64,000 bases of DNA from Rhizobium binae (GTDB lineage: Bacteria; Pseudomonadota; Alphaproteobacteria; Rhizobiales; Rhizobiaceae). A program made the translations under genes and the position numbers. A model generated the notes under the pieces. It did not search any database. It saw only the letters and a list, made by a program, of their open reading frames with translations, and had not been told where the DNA came from. The stretch spans positions 2,297,001-2,361,000 of the forward strand of contig NZ_CP071604.1 of assembly GCF_017357225.1 (NCBI RefSeq), given 5' to 3'. Of this stretch, positions 27,020 through 38,428 are shown in pieces (the first letter of the stretch is position 1; each line of letters opens with the position of its first letter).

Positions 27020-28876
27020 TCAAAGCGTGCGGCTGCGCCACAGCCAGGCGTCGATATGGCTTGCCCGGCCGCGCAGCTCCGTTTCCAGCGGACCATCCAT
27101 CCGCCCGGCCTGCAGCAGCGCGCTGTCGGGGCCTGCGGCGCGGACGATTTCGTCGCTCAGCGCCAGTTCCACGCCGTTGCTGGCGGCGACCTCCATCAGC
27201 CGGGCGCCGACATTCACCGTGTCGCCGGCCGCGGTGATTTGCTGCCGGTCGCCAGTGCCGAGCCGCGATGCGACGATCGGGCCGCAATGGGCGCCGACCT
27301 TGAAGCCGATCTTCTTCTCGGCAAAGCCCGCATGCGCGCCAAGCCAAGCCCGCGTACGCTCGCAGAGGCCGACCGCACAAGCGACGGCGCGGGCTGCATC
27401 GTCATCGGCCGGCTCCGGCAGGCCGAACAGGATCATTGCCCCGTCGCCCATAAAGCTGGTGATGGCGCCGCCGTGAGCGCGGGCCTCCTCATCGATGATT
27501 TCGAAGAAACCGCTCAGAACTTCGCTGACCTTGACCGGTCCGAGCTTTTCGCTGAACCCGGTGAAACCGGAGAGATCGATGAAGATGACGGCAGCATTCT
27601 GCCGCACCGGCGCGGCAAGGAAATTAGGATCGCGCGCCAGCCATTCTCCAAGACCGGGAGCCTCAATGCGCTGCAGAAGGGCGCTCTGCTCGGCGAAATG
27701 GCGGGCGCGGCCGCGGTCGAGCCAGAGTTCGGCCGCACCGAGCATCAATGCCGGCGGCAGCGCTGCGGCGATCGGCAGTGCCGCACTCAGCCAATAACCA
27801 TGGGCAAAGGCCGACAGATTGAGCATGGCCCAGACCACCAGAACCATCACGATGATGAGATAACCCGCAGCACTCCGCCGCCAGGCCACCAGCGAAACGA
27901 GCAGGAGCGCCAGGCCGATGGCCGTGCCGGCGTCGATCAGTCTCATCCTGTGATCGCGCACCATGCCGTCGCTGGTGACGAGATGGGTGATTGCCGTCGA
28001 CATCACCTCGACCCCGGGCATCACGGGATCGAACGGCGTCGGGAAGACGTCGCCGCCGCCGGTGACCGTCGAACCGATGACGACGATGCGGCCTGCCACC
28101 GCCGCTGCCGGCAGCTTGCCGTCAAGCGCATCGGCGGCGCTGAAGGTGGCGATGCTGCCGCGCCCGCCATAGAAGGTCACCGGCAGGCGCTGTCCGATAT
28201 CCGTGGGGATACGCAGCGCTCCAAGTGTGATGGCATCGCGTTCGATACTCGGATCGGCGCCGAGCGCCACAGAGGCGACACGCAGCGGAAAAGCCGGATC
28301 CAGCCGGTCGGCGCTGCGCGAAATCAGCGGAATGAAACGCGGCGTACCGGTCTGATCGGTTGCGACATTGACGATGCCGACCGCGGCCGCCTCGGCAAAG
28401 CGCGGGAGCGGCAGCAGAAGCTGGCTTGCCTCGGGGATGGCGGCCAACGGGTCTTCGGCGGCATTGCTGACCCGCTGTCTGCTTTGCGCAAAAGTGGCCG
28501 CGCCCGCAATAATGGTCGGCCCTTGACGCAAGGCGACGGTCAGGGCAGCATCACCCTCCTCCGGCCCGGGATCGACGAGCAAGATGTCGAGCGCCAGGGC
28601 TTTCGGCTTGCCCGCATTGATCGCGCCGACGAGGTGGGCAAGCGTCGCGCGGTCGAGCGGATAGCCGTGGACGGCGGCGGTTCGGTCATCGATCGCGACG
28701 ATCGAAACGACGGCCGGCGGCTCTCTTGCCCCGACCACGAGGCTGCGGATATCCGCAAGCGTGGCTTCCACCCGGTCGAGAAGGCGGACTTCGCCGTTGA
28801 GATTGAGATAACCGAGTGACGCGCCCCAGAGACCGGCGAACAGCAGCGCGATCACGGTCAGCAGACGATGGCTCAT
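27020..28876 (-). CDS. Class III adenylate/guanylate cyclase with CHASE2 sensor domain
   Basis: This 618-residue membrane protein starts with a helix (LLTVIALLFAGLWGAS), then an extracytoplasmic CHASE2 domain (about residues 30-290) containing VVSIVAIDDRT and VVIGSTVTGGGD. Three or four helices follow, then a cytoplasmic class III cyclase domain from about 430. The metal ligands stand in FIDLSGFTGFSE and MGDGAMILFG, and the transition-state Asn/Arg in NVGARLME. It should make cAMP (or cGMP) in response to an envelope signal. It lies 5 bases after a FecR-domain gene and is almost certainly cotranscribed with it. Confidence 0.93.
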   Translation of the reverse strand: MSHRLLTVIALLFAGLWGASLGYLNLNGEVRLLDRVEATLADIRSLVVGAREPPAVVSIVAIDDRTAAVHGYPLDRATLAHLVGAINAGKPKALALDILLVDPGPEEGDAALTVALRQGPTIIAGAATFAQSRQRVSNAAEDPLAAIPEASQLLLPLPRFAEAAAVGIVNVATDQTGTPRFIPLISRSADRLDPAFPLRVASVALGADPSIERDAITLGALRIPTDIGQRLPVTFYGGRGSIATFSAADALDGKLPAAAVAGRIVVIGSTVTGGGDVFPTPFDPVMPGVEVMSTAITHLVTSDGMVRDHRMRLIDAGTAIGLALLLVSLVAWRRSAAGYLIIVMVLVVWAMLNLSAFAHGYWLSAALPIAAALPPALMLGAAELWLDRGRARHFAEQSALLQRIEAPGLGEWLARDPNFLAAPVRQNAAVIFIDLSGFTGFSEKLGPVKVSEVLSGFFEIIDEEARAHGGAITSFMGDGAMILFGLPEPADDDAARAVACAVGLCERTRAWLGAHAGFAEKKIGFKVGAHCGPIVASRLGTGDRQQITAAGDTVNVGARLMEVAASNGVELALSDEIVRAAGPDSALLQAGRMDGPLETELRGRASHIDAWLWRSRTL

Positions 28877-28881
28877 GATAT

Positions 28882-29400
28882 CTATTGGCCGAGGCGGGCA
28901 AGAAGGGCAGCGACGCGCGGCGCCGGCCAGCGGCGCACGACAAGGGGTTCGGTTGAGCTGGTCACATCGACGCCCTCGCCTGGCGACAGCACCACGGGTT
29001 CGCCGGCCGTTCGACGGACGGCAACGCTGCCCCTGACCACCAGCACCGAGGTCTTGCCGCCTGCGACGTCGACGGCCCATTGCGTGCCGCGCACGGCAGC
29101 AATCGCCTGCGGCGTCACCACCTGGAAACCACCTGTGTGCTGACTGCTGTCGACATCGACAAGAATGGCCTTGCGCCGCAGCGACGCTGAGTCGGGACTA
29201 CCGTCATGGTTGCGGTCGGCAAGGCGGAAAGATGCTCCGGCTTCTGCCGTCACCTTGACGCCGCCGGGGCAGTTCAGCACCTGACGGGCGCCGGCGTCAC
29301 GCGATATTGCACAGCCTGCAGACTGCGCGAAGGCCGCCCCATGCGGTATGAAGCCGGCAGCCAGCGCGGCGGCAAACAGGTTGCGAAGCGTCGTATGCAT
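28882..29400 (-). CDS. Secreted FecR-domain protein
   Basis: This 172-residue protein has a signal peptide (LFAAALAAGFIPHGAAFA) and a FecR-type beta domain with TPQAIAAVRGTQWAVDVAGG and a GSVAVRR stretch, ending with VLSPGEGVDV. It lacks the N-terminal anti-sigma helices and a membrane anchor, so it is probably periplasmic and not a classical FecR regulator. It is immediately upstream of the CHASE2 cyclase, and such pairs are thought to act together in signal sensing (inference). GGGG precedes the ATG. Confidence 0.87.
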   Translation of the reverse strand: MHTTLRNLFAAALAAGFIPHGAAFAQSAGCAISRDAGARQVLNCPGGVKVTAEAGASFRLADRNHDGSPDSASLRRKAILVDVDSSQHTGGFQVVTPQAIAAVRGTQWAVDVAGGKTSVLVVRGSVAVRRTAGEPVVLSPGEGVDVTSSTEPLVVRRWPAPRVAALLARLGQ

Positions 29401-29536
29401 CGAAAGCCCCTTTGACCGTACGGAACAGCTTGTGCGAAAGCGCCCGCCAACCGTCTTCTTCCATATCAGCCATGATAGCCGAATTCCGATATTTCCCTAG
29501 GCGAAAAAGCAGACCGGTAAAACCACCGGCGACTTC

Positions 29537-30682
29537 TCAGGGACCACTTCTTACCTGCGGCGCCGGCCCGGCATAACGCGCGCGCGGCCGAATCAACTCT
29601 CCGCTCTCGATCTGCTCCATCGCATGCGCGAGCCAGCCGATGGAACGGGCAAGCGAAAAAATGATGATCGGCGCCTCTCGAGGCAGACCGAAGGCGGCGG
29701 CCATGGCGGCAAGCGCGAAATCGACATTGACCTTCTCGCCGACCATCTCCTCGCCCGTTTCTCGAAACTCGGCAAATTGCGGCGGCAGGGAAAAGTGCGA
29801 AAGCAACGCCAGAGCCCTGATATCGCCATCGGGATAGAGCGGGTGGCCGAAGGCCGCGAGGTGATTGCCCTGGACAAGCGAGCGGCGGATCGCCTGCTCC
29901 GCGCCGAGAGCCGAGGATGACTCGATCAGCGCGTTGACACGCTGCCAGGCCGCGCCGTGCAGCGGCCCCGTCAGCGTTGCGAGACCGGAGAGCACGGCGG
30001 CCGACAATGCGGCACCCGCCGAGGCGGTGACCCGCGCCGCAAAGGTCGAGGCGTTGAGCTCGTGATCGGCAAGCAGTACCAGCGCCCGGCGCAGGCAATC
30101 GGCGGCATCCGGCCGGTCCCAGCTTGCCGCCAGCCGCAGATGCAGCGGCTGGTCCGCAGGCCCCGCCGCCAGCGCATCGGCGATGGTCGAGACAACGCCG
30201 TGCGCCTCGCGCCGCAGGGCCACCTGCGATCGACCGAGCGCTGGCAGATCCGCCGTCACCCGCCCTGCCAGCGCCAGGAACGCAGCCTGAATCGAGGGCG
30301 GCGCACTTCCGGATCCTGTGCTTGAGAAGAGCGTTGCCGCGCCGTTCCAGAGAAGTGCCGCAGTCTGCTCCAGCGTCGCCGCCTCGGCGAAATCGGTGGC
30401 ATCCTCTCCGCGATAGAAAAGCCGTCCTGCGATGATGGTGGCGATCGCCGAGGAGAGAACCGGGTCGCCCCAGCGTATCGTCTCGGCGGCAACCGTTTCG
30501 GCCTTGCGGCGGCCTGCATGGCGTTCGGCCAGTCGCTGCACGTCGGCAGCCTGGTAGAGGCTGCGGCGCGGATCGGCTGGATCGGGCTTGGCGCGGATGC
30601 GCCCGCGGCTGACATTGGCGTAAAGCGTCTGCGGCTTGGTCTTCAGTGCCTGCAGCGCCTGTTCGGCGGTCAGCCACGGCAT
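29537..30682 (-). CDS. Citrate synthase family protein with N-terminal helix-turn-helix
   Basis: This 381-residue protein joins a MerR/excisionase-like DNA-binding segment (residues 4-55: LTAEQALQALKTKPQTLYANVSRGRI, then a PRRSLY wing) to a citrate synthase fold. The catalytic positions His241 (GPLHGAAW), His279 (FGHPLYPDGD) and Asp320 (NVDF) are present. The ATG at 30682 follows GAGG by six bases. It is divergent from a second citrate synthase paralogue across an 83-base region packed with palindromes. It may be an autoregulating enzyme or an enzyme-derived regulator; its acyl-CoA substrate is unknown. Confidence 0.85.
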   Translation of the reverse strand: MPWLTAEQALQALKTKPQTLYANVSRGRIRAKPDPADPRRSLYQAADVQRLAERHAGRRKAETVAAETIRWGDPVLSSAIATIIAGRLFYRGEDATDFAEAATLEQTAALLWNGAATLFSSTGSGSAPPSIQAAFLALAGRVTADLPALGRSQVALRREAHGVVSTIADALAAGPADQPLHLRLAASWDRPDAADCLRRALVLLADHELNASTFAARVTASAGAALSAAVLSGLATLTGPLHGAAWQRVNALIESSSALGAEQAIRRSLVQGNHLAAFGHPLYPDGDIRALALLSHFSLPPQFAEFRETGEEMVGEKVNVDFALAAMAAAFGLPREAPIIIFSLARSIGWLAHAMEQIESGELIRPRARYAGPAPQVRSGP

Positions 30683-30693
30683 CGGAGCCTCAT

Positions 30694-30724
30694 ATTGATC
30701 AATTGCATCAAGATTGACGTCAAT
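30694..30724. promoter_or_regulatory. Three adjacent dyads between divergent citrate synthase genes
   Basis: The intergenic region contains the perfect palindromes ATTGATCAAT (30694-30703) and ATTGACGTCAAT (30713-30724), with TTGCATCAA (30703-30711) between them. All share TTG...CAA arms. This is a plausible operator for the HTH-bearing citrate synthase or another dimeric regulator. Confidence 0.5.
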
Positions 30725-30765
30725 GAAACTAGGCCGGATCATTTTTGTGGTAAAGGAGAAACAAT

Positions 30766-31854
30766 ATGAAAAATGGCTTGGAAGACGTCATTGCCGCCGA
30801 AACGCAGCTCTCGGATGTCGATGGCGAAGCGGGGCGGCTGATTATCCGCGGCGTATCGCTGGATCGTCTCGTCGCGGATGGAACCTATGAGGGCGTCGCC
30901 GCCCTGTTGCTCGATGGTCTGATGGAGCGGAGCTTCGATCAAGCGGAGTTGCGCGGCTGGCTGGCGAAAGCGCGAACGAAAATCTTCGTCCATACCGAGG
31001 CAGCCGACGCCACCCTGCTCGCGCTGCCGCCGGTCGATGCGATGCGGGCGCTGATCGCACGGCTGCCCGACGGAGAGGATTTCGACACCGCGCTCGGCCT
31101 TCTGGCGGCGCCCGCAGTCTTCCTGCCCGCGGTGCTCCGGCTGCAGCGCGGCCAAAAGCCGATCGCTCCCGACGCCGCGCTGTCGCAGGCGGCCGATATC
31201 CTGCGCATGTTGACCGGAAAATTGCCGAGCAAGGAGCAAGTGGCGGCGCTCGATACCTATCTCGTGACGATCTCAGACCATGGTCTCAACGCCTCGACCT
31301 TCGCATCGCGCGTCATCGCTTCGACCCAAGCCGGCCTCACCTCTTCCGTGCTGGCGGCGCTGGGCGCGCTAAAGGGACCGCTGCATGGCGGCGCGCCGGG
31401 GCCCGTCCTCGACATGCTGGATGCAGTGGGAACGGCGGAGAATGCCGGCCGTTGGCTCGGCGAGGCGCTCGATCGCGGCGAAAGGTTGATGGGCTTCGGC
31501 CACCGCATCTACCGCGTCCGCGATCCGCGCGCCGATGCGCTGAAAGGCGCGCTGAAGCCGCTGATAGCGTCAGGACAGGTGGACAGCGCCCGCGGTGCGC
31601 TGGCGGAAGCCGTAGAGGCCGCAGCATTGGCGATTCTGAAGGCGCGCAAGCCGGACCGGCCGCTCGACGTCAATGTCGAATTCTACACCGCGCTGTTGCT
31701 CGAAGCGCTCGGCTTTCCGCGGCAAGCCTTCACCGGCGTGTTCGCTATCGGCCGCACCGTCGGTTGGCTGGCGCATGCGCGCGAACAAGCGCTCAACGGG
31801 CGGCTGATTCGTCCGCGTTCGGTCTATATCGGGCCGTTGCCGGCTGCTGCATGA
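30766..31854 (+). CDS. Citrate/2-methylcitrate synthase family protein
   Basis: This 362-residue citrate synthase paralogue has no HTH. Active-site histidines are at 207 (GPLHGGAPG) and 246 (GFGHRIYRVRDPRA). The position of the catalytic Asp is a Glu (NVEFYTALLLEALGFP, residue 305), which may alter activity or be normal for this clade. AAAGGAG precedes the ATG. It is divergent from the HTH-type paralogue and is probably regulated with it. This is not the main TCA enzyme, which is usually about 430 residues in rhizobia. Confidence 0.9.
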   Translation: MKNGLEDVIAAETQLSDVDGEAGRLIIRGVSLDRLVADGTYEGVAALLLDGLMERSFDQAELRGWLAKARTKIFVHTEAADATLLALPPVDAMRALIARLPDGEDFDTALGLLAAPAVFLPAVLRLQRGQKPIAPDAALSQAADILRMLTGKLPSKEQVAALDTYLVTISDHGLNASTFASRVIASTQAGLTSSVLAALGALKGPLHGGAPGPVLDMLDAVGTAENAGRWLGEALDRGERLMGFGHRIYRVRDPRADALKGALKPLIASGQVDSARGALAEAVEAAALAILKARKPDRPLDVNVEFYTALLLEALGFPRQAFTGVFAIGRTVGWLAHAREQALNGRLIRPRSVYIGPLPAAA

Positions 31855-31874
31855 AGGCTGATCCGGAAGGATAT

Positions 31875-31902
31875 CCAGATCGCGCGTAATCGCGCGATCT
31901 GG
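31875..31902. terminator. Perfect 12-bp inverted repeat between convergent genes
   Basis: CCAGATCGCGCG and CGCGCGATCTGG flank a TAAT loop, between the stop of the citrate synthase-like gene and that of pyrG. There is no T tract, but the position fits a bidirectional transcript end. Confidence 0.55.
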
Positions 31903-31913
31903 TGCCGCACTCG

Positions 31914-34203
<2,290 letters not shown>

Positions 34204-34340
34204 GGGTCCAGTCCTGCCCGCCGGAAGACGGACATAATTGAAAATTCTGGCGGCTCTTTACATGAGGCGTTCATCTATTCCAAGCCCTTCGGCCGAGAAT
34301 ACGCCCGGATTGAACGAATAACCCGGGAATAAACAAAGCC

Positions 34341-35111
34341 TCAGGCGAGCAGCGCCTCGTACGCCCGGTAGATGGCAAGGAAGTCGGTGGCTTTCAAGCT
34401 CGCCCCGCCGATCAGCGCGCCGTCGACATTGGAAATGCCCATCAGTTCGCCGGCATTGGCCGGCTTCACCGAGCCGCCATAGAGAAGCCGCATCTTGCGG
34501 CCCTCTTCGCCGAAGCGTGCCGCCATTTCGGCGCGCATGAAGGCATGCGCCTTTTCCACGTCGCCCGAAGTCGGCGTCACACCGGTACCGATCGCCCAGA
34601 TCGGCTCATAGGCGATGACAGTATTCTCGGCGGTTGCGCCATCGGGAACGGAAGCCGAAAGCTGGCGCTTGATGATGTCGAGCGCCTGCCCGGCGCGGCG
34701 TTCGTCTGCAGTCTCGCCGATGCAGATGATCGCCGTCAGCCCGGCGGCAAAGGCGGCCTCCGCCTTGGCGCGCACCAGGTGGTCCGTTTCGGCGTGATCG
34801 GTGCGGCGTTCGGAATGGCCGACGATCACGTAGGTGCCGAAGCTGTCAGCGATCATTTCGGCCGAGATGTCGCCGGTATGTGCCCCGGACGCCTTCTGAT
34901 GGCAGTCCTGCGCGCCGATCGAAAGCGGGCTGTCGGTGCAAAGCGCGGTCGCCACATAGAGCAGCGTCGCCGGCGGGCAGATCAGCGCCTCGACCTTGTC
35001 GGCGAGCGGCGGGCGAACACCCTCGGCGATCGCCTTGATCTGATCCAGAGAGGCACGCGTGCCGTTCATTTTCCAATTTCCCGCCACGAGCGGGCGCACG
35101 TCAGGTGTCAT
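34341..35111 (-). CDS. tpiA: Triosephosphate isomerase
   Basis: This 256-residue TIM barrel interconverts DHAP and glyceraldehyde-3-phosphate. All active-site motifs are present: NWKMNG (Lys), IVGHSERR (His), [11 protein letters not shown] (Glu), and the phosphate loops around [10 protein letters not shown] and IGGASL. The start is the ATG at 35111. It stands upstream of secG and pyrG, a usual rhizobial order, and probably has its own promoter in the 125 bases upstream. Confidence 0.97.
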   Translation of the reverse strand: MTPDVRPLVAGNWKMNGTRASLDQIKAIAEGVRPPLADKVEALICPPATLLYVATALCTDSPLSIGAQDCHQKASGAHTGDISAEMIADSFGTYVIVGHSERRTDHAETDHLVRAKAEAAFAAGLTAIICIGETADERRAGQALDIIKRQLSASVPDGATAENTVIAYEPIWAIGTGVTPTSGDVEKAHAFMRAEMAARFGEEGRKMRLLYGGSVKPANAGELMGISNVDGALIGGASLKATDFLAIYRAYEALLA

Positions 35112-35236
35112 GCCGGCCTTCCCTCAATCTGCTTATGCTGCGGCCATATCAAAAGCTTGCGGCAAAGAAAAGCGTGATGCCCTTGACGTAAGGGGAATCT
35201 CGGCGATCCCAGGCAGATTTTGCCGAAAATCCGCCG

Positions 35237-36136
35237 CTAGGCCGCAAGAATCCAATTCAACACCCTGCGCCAGTCGATCATCCGGATCGGCGTTCCGTGA
35301 TTGCCGGTCTGAAACAGCGTGAAGCGCGTCGGATATTTTGCCTTGTGCAGTTTTTCGAACAGCGTCTGCTGGTCGCTGGCGGCATAGACCGGATCGCGGC
35401 TGCCATGCGCGAACCAGAGCGGCAGTTTCGCTTTGTAGAAGGCGCTTCTGGTGAAATCAGGATCGGTAACCCCGCTCATCACAAGCATGCCCTTCAGCCG
35501 TTGGACGCTGGCCTCGTCGCGGGCAATGCCCCAGCAGACCTGGCTGCCCATCGAGGCGCAGGAGAGAATGACCGGACGGCCGGGCGATTGGGCGCTGGCA
35601 TAACGGATGAGGCCGGCAATGGCGGCAACGCCGTTGCTGTCGAAGCTCTTGACCGTCGGCGAATAATAGACGCCGCCATTGCCGGCGGCGAGGTTCTTCA
35701 GCCGGTTGAAATTGCCGCCGAAGCTGTAGTCGTTGGCCCCGAGCCGGCGGTCGCCGTCGCGGCCGTGGATGAAAATCACCGTGAATGCGGCATTTTGCGT
35801 CGGTCCCACCCTGGTGACATCGAGACTGATGCCGTCGAGGGAGAGCGTTTCGTCTGCCTGGGCCTTGCGGATGCCGAGCGCCACGTACTTCTGCTGCACC
35901 CGCTTTTGCGGGACCTGGTCGCGGCCGTTGATATCGCGCATCTCGTTATAGTCGATGACCTCGAACGCACCGTCGTCGCCCGTCTGGAGAATGGTCTGCT
36001 TCGAGAACAGTTCGTCCTTGAAGGGCGCCAGCGCGCCGGCCGCCTGCGCCGGCCCGCCTGATGACAGCATGGTCGCAGACAGAAAAAACGCCGCAATTGC
36101 GGTGATAACAGTGCAATCACTTGTGGACATTCGCAT
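35237..36136 (-). CDS. Secreted alpha/beta-hydrolase
   Basis: This 299-residue protein has a signal peptide (ITAIAAFFLSATMLSSGGPAQA). It has an alpha/beta-hydrolase fold with the oxyanion segment VIFIHGRDGDRR, nucleophile Ser195 in LSCASMGS, Asp248 in GSRDPVY and His280 in TGNHGTP. The nucleophile elbow is C-A-S-M-G, not the usual G-x-S-x-G. The start at 36136 follows GGAAA by eight bases. The substrate is unknown. It is divergent from parE. Confidence 0.8.
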   Translation of the reverse strand: MRMSTSDCTVITAIAAFFLSATMLSSGGPAQAAGALAPFKDELFSKQTILQTGDDGAFEVIDYNEMRDINGRDQVPQKRVQQKYVALGIRKAQADETLSLDGISLDVTRVGPTQNAAFTVIFIHGRDGDRRLGANDYSFGGNFNRLKNLAAGNGGVYYSPTVKSFDSNGVAAIAGLIRYASAQSPGRPVILSCASMGSQVCWGIARDEASVQRLKGMLVMSGVTDPDFTRSAFYKAKLPLWFAHGSRDPVYAASDQQTLFEKLHKAKYPTRFTLFQTGNHGTPIRMIDWRRVLNWILAA

Positions 36137-36344
36137 GCGGATGGTTTCCTGAAGCCTGCCGCCGCTTGCCATTCCGCGCCCGGCAACGCAAATCATGTGT
36201 CAAACTCCGCCAAAATTGGCGGTGTCGCGTATAGAGGTGCTTTCTGGCAGAATCTGCCTGATTCGCAAACGTGACATCAAATGCGGTGATTTTGGGTCGG
36301 CGGCGGATGCAAGCCCAAGACAGGATGAAGATCTGAACGGCTCC

Positions 36345-38426
36345 ATGGACGACAGCAACGACCTTTTTTCCGGACTGCCCCTCTCTGAAAAACGCGAGGA
36401 GGCGCTCAAGCCAGCCACGCCGGCTGAGCGGCCAGCGCCCGCCGCTGCGACGCCGCCCGCCGCCTCTGCGCGCCCGGCGCCCGCCGGATCGAATGCGGAC
36501 GAATACGGCGCCTCGTCGATCCGCGTCCTCGAAGGCCTCGAGCCGGTGCGCATGCGCCCGGGCATGTACATCGGCGGCACCGACGAAAAGGCGCTGCATC
36601 ACCTCTTTGCCGAAGTCATCGACAATGCGATGGACGAGGCGGTCGCCGGACACGCCAATTTCATCGAAGTGCATCTCGATATGCAGGGTCATCTCACCGT
36701 CACCGACAACGGCCGCGGCATTCCCGTCGAGAACCATCCGCAGGTTCCGGGCAAATCGACGCTCGAAGTCATCATGACCAAGCTGCATGCCGGCGGCAAA
36801 TTCGACGGCAAGGCCTACGAGACATCGGGCGGTCTGCACGGCGTCGGCGTCTCGGTCGTCAATGCGCTGTCCGACTTCCTCGAGGTCGAGGTCGCGCGCA
36901 ACCGCAAGCTCTACCGCCAGCGTTTCTCCCGCGGCCTGCCACAGGGCGGGCTCGAGGAATTGGGTGACGTCCACAATCGCCGCGGCACGCGCGTGCGCTT
37001 CCATCCCGACGCCCAGATCTTCGGCGAGCATATGAAGTTCGATGCCGCCCGTGTCTTTCGCATGGCGCGCTCCAAGGCCTATTTGTTCGGCGGCGTCGAA
37101 ATCCGCTGGAGCTGCGACGCGGGCGTTCTGCCGGAAGGGTCGGAGGTGCCCGACAAGGCGGTCTTCCACTTCCCCGGCGGCCTCAAAGATTATCTCCAGG
37201 CGACGATGGGCAAGGAGTTCACCGTCACCCGCGAGATCTTCGCCGGCAAGACCGAGAAGGCCAGCGGCCACGGCTCGATGGAATGGGCGATCACCTGGTA
37301 CGGCGGCGATCCGCAGGTGCATTCTTATTGCAATACCATCCCGACCCCTGAAGGCGGCACGCACGAGGCTGGCCTGCGCATCGCGCTGACCAAGGGGCTG
37401 AAGGCCTATGCCGAACTGACGCAGAACAAGCGTGCGGCGCAGATCACCACCGACGATGTGATGATCTCGGCCGTCGGCATGCTGTCGGTCTTCATCCGCG
37501 AGCCGGAATTCGTCGGCCAGACCAAGGACAAGCTGGCGACCGTCGAGGCCCAGCGCATCGTCGAGAACGCGTTGCGCGACCCCTTCGATCACTATCTCGC
37601 CGACAATCCGAACGAAGCGGCCAAGCTGCTCGATTGGGTGATCGAGCGCGCCGAGGAGCGCCTGCGCCGCCGCAAGGAAAAGGAAGTCAACCGCAAGACG
37701 GCGGTGCGCAAGCTGCGCCTGCCCGGCAAGCTCGCCGACTGCTCACAGAATACCGCCGATGGGGCCGAACTCTTTATCGTCGAAGGTGACTCGGCAGGCG
37801 GTTCGGCAAAGCAGGCGCGCAACCGCGCCAACCAGGCGATCCTGCCGCTGCGCGGCAAGATTCTCAACGTCGCCAGCGCCGGCCGCGAGAAATTCGGCGC
37901 CAATCAGCAGCTCGCCGATCTCATCCAGGCGCTCGGCTGCGGCACCCGCGCAAAGTATCGTCAGGAAGACCTGCGCTACGAGCGCATCATCGTCATGACC
38001 GATGCAGACGTCGACGGCGCCCATATCGCTTCGCTGCTCATAACCTTCTTCTATCAGGAAATGCCGGAGCTGGTGCGCGGCGGTCATCTCTTCCTTGCCG
38101 TTCCGCCGCTCTACAAGATCACGCAAGGGGCGAAATCCGCCTATGCCCGCGACGATAATCATCGCGCCGAACTGATGCAGACGGAATTCAAGGGCAAGGC
38201 CAAGGTGGAGATCAGCCGCTTCAAAGGTCTCGGCGAAATGATGCCCGCCCAGCTCAAGGAAACCACCATGGACCCGTCCAAGCGCACCCTCCTCCGGGTG
38301 CTGATCGACGAGGTGGATTTCGAAGGCACCCGCAGCGCTGTCGACGATCTGATGGGCACCAAGCCCGAGGCCCGCTTCCGCTTCATCCAGGAGCGCGCCG
38401 CCTTCGCCGAGAACCTCGATATCTAA
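36345..38426 (+). CDS. parE: DNA topoisomerase IV subunit B
   Basis: This 693-residue type IIA topoisomerase ATPase subunit decatenates chromosomes with ParC. GHKL motifs are EVIDNAMDEA, VTDNGRGIP and SGGLHGVGVSVVNAL. The TOPRIM domain has the EGDSAGG motif and DADVDGAHI. An alanine/proline-rich N-terminal extension of about 50 residues precedes the ATPase domain. The ATG at 36345 begins MDDSNDLFSG; the open frame before it lacks support. A truncated phytase-like remnant follows with no intergenic space. Confidence 0.95.
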   Translation: MDDSNDLFSGLPLSEKREEALKPATPAERPAPAAATPPAASARPAPAGSNADEYGASSIRVLEGLEPVRMRPGMYIGGTDEKALHHLFAEVIDNAMDEAVAGHANFIEVHLDMQGHLTVTDNGRGIPVENHPQVPGKSTLEVIMTKLHAGGKFDGKAYETSGGLHGVGVSVVNALSDFLEVEVARNRKLYRQRFSRGLPQGGLEELGDVHNRRGTRVRFHPDAQIFGEHMKFDAARVFRMARSKAYLFGGVEIRWSCDAGVLPEGSEVPDKAVFHFPGGLKDYLQATMGKEFTVTREIFAGKTEKASGHGSMEWAITWYGGDPQVHSYCNTIPTPEGGTHEAGLRIALTKGLKAYAELTQNKRAAQITTDDVMISAVGMLSVFIREPEFVGQTKDKLATVEAQRIVENALRDPFDHYLADNPNEAAKLLDWVIERAEERLRRRKEKEVNRKTAVRKLRLPGKLADCSQNTADGAELFIVEGDSAGGSAKQARNRANQAILPLRGKILNVASAGREKFGANQQLADLIQALGCGTRAKYRQEDLRYERIIVMTDADVDGAHIASLLITFFYQEMPELVRGGHLFLAVPPLYKITQGAKSAYARDDNHRAELMQTEFKGKAKVEISRFKGLGEMMPAQLKETTMDPSKRTLLRVLIDEVDFEGTRSAVDDLMGTKPEARFRFIQERAAFAENLDI

Positions 38427-38428
38427 GC

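Noticed and set aside
30694..30711. FNR/FixK box (TTGAT-N4-ATCAA)
   Set aside because: The arms TTGAT and ATCAA occur but are separated by 7 bases, so it is not an FNR-type site; treated instead as part of the dyad cluster.
36117..37592. 491-codon minus-strand frame over parE
   Set aside because: It is antisense to the ParE ATPase domain; repetitive Arg/Gly-rich sequence without domain.
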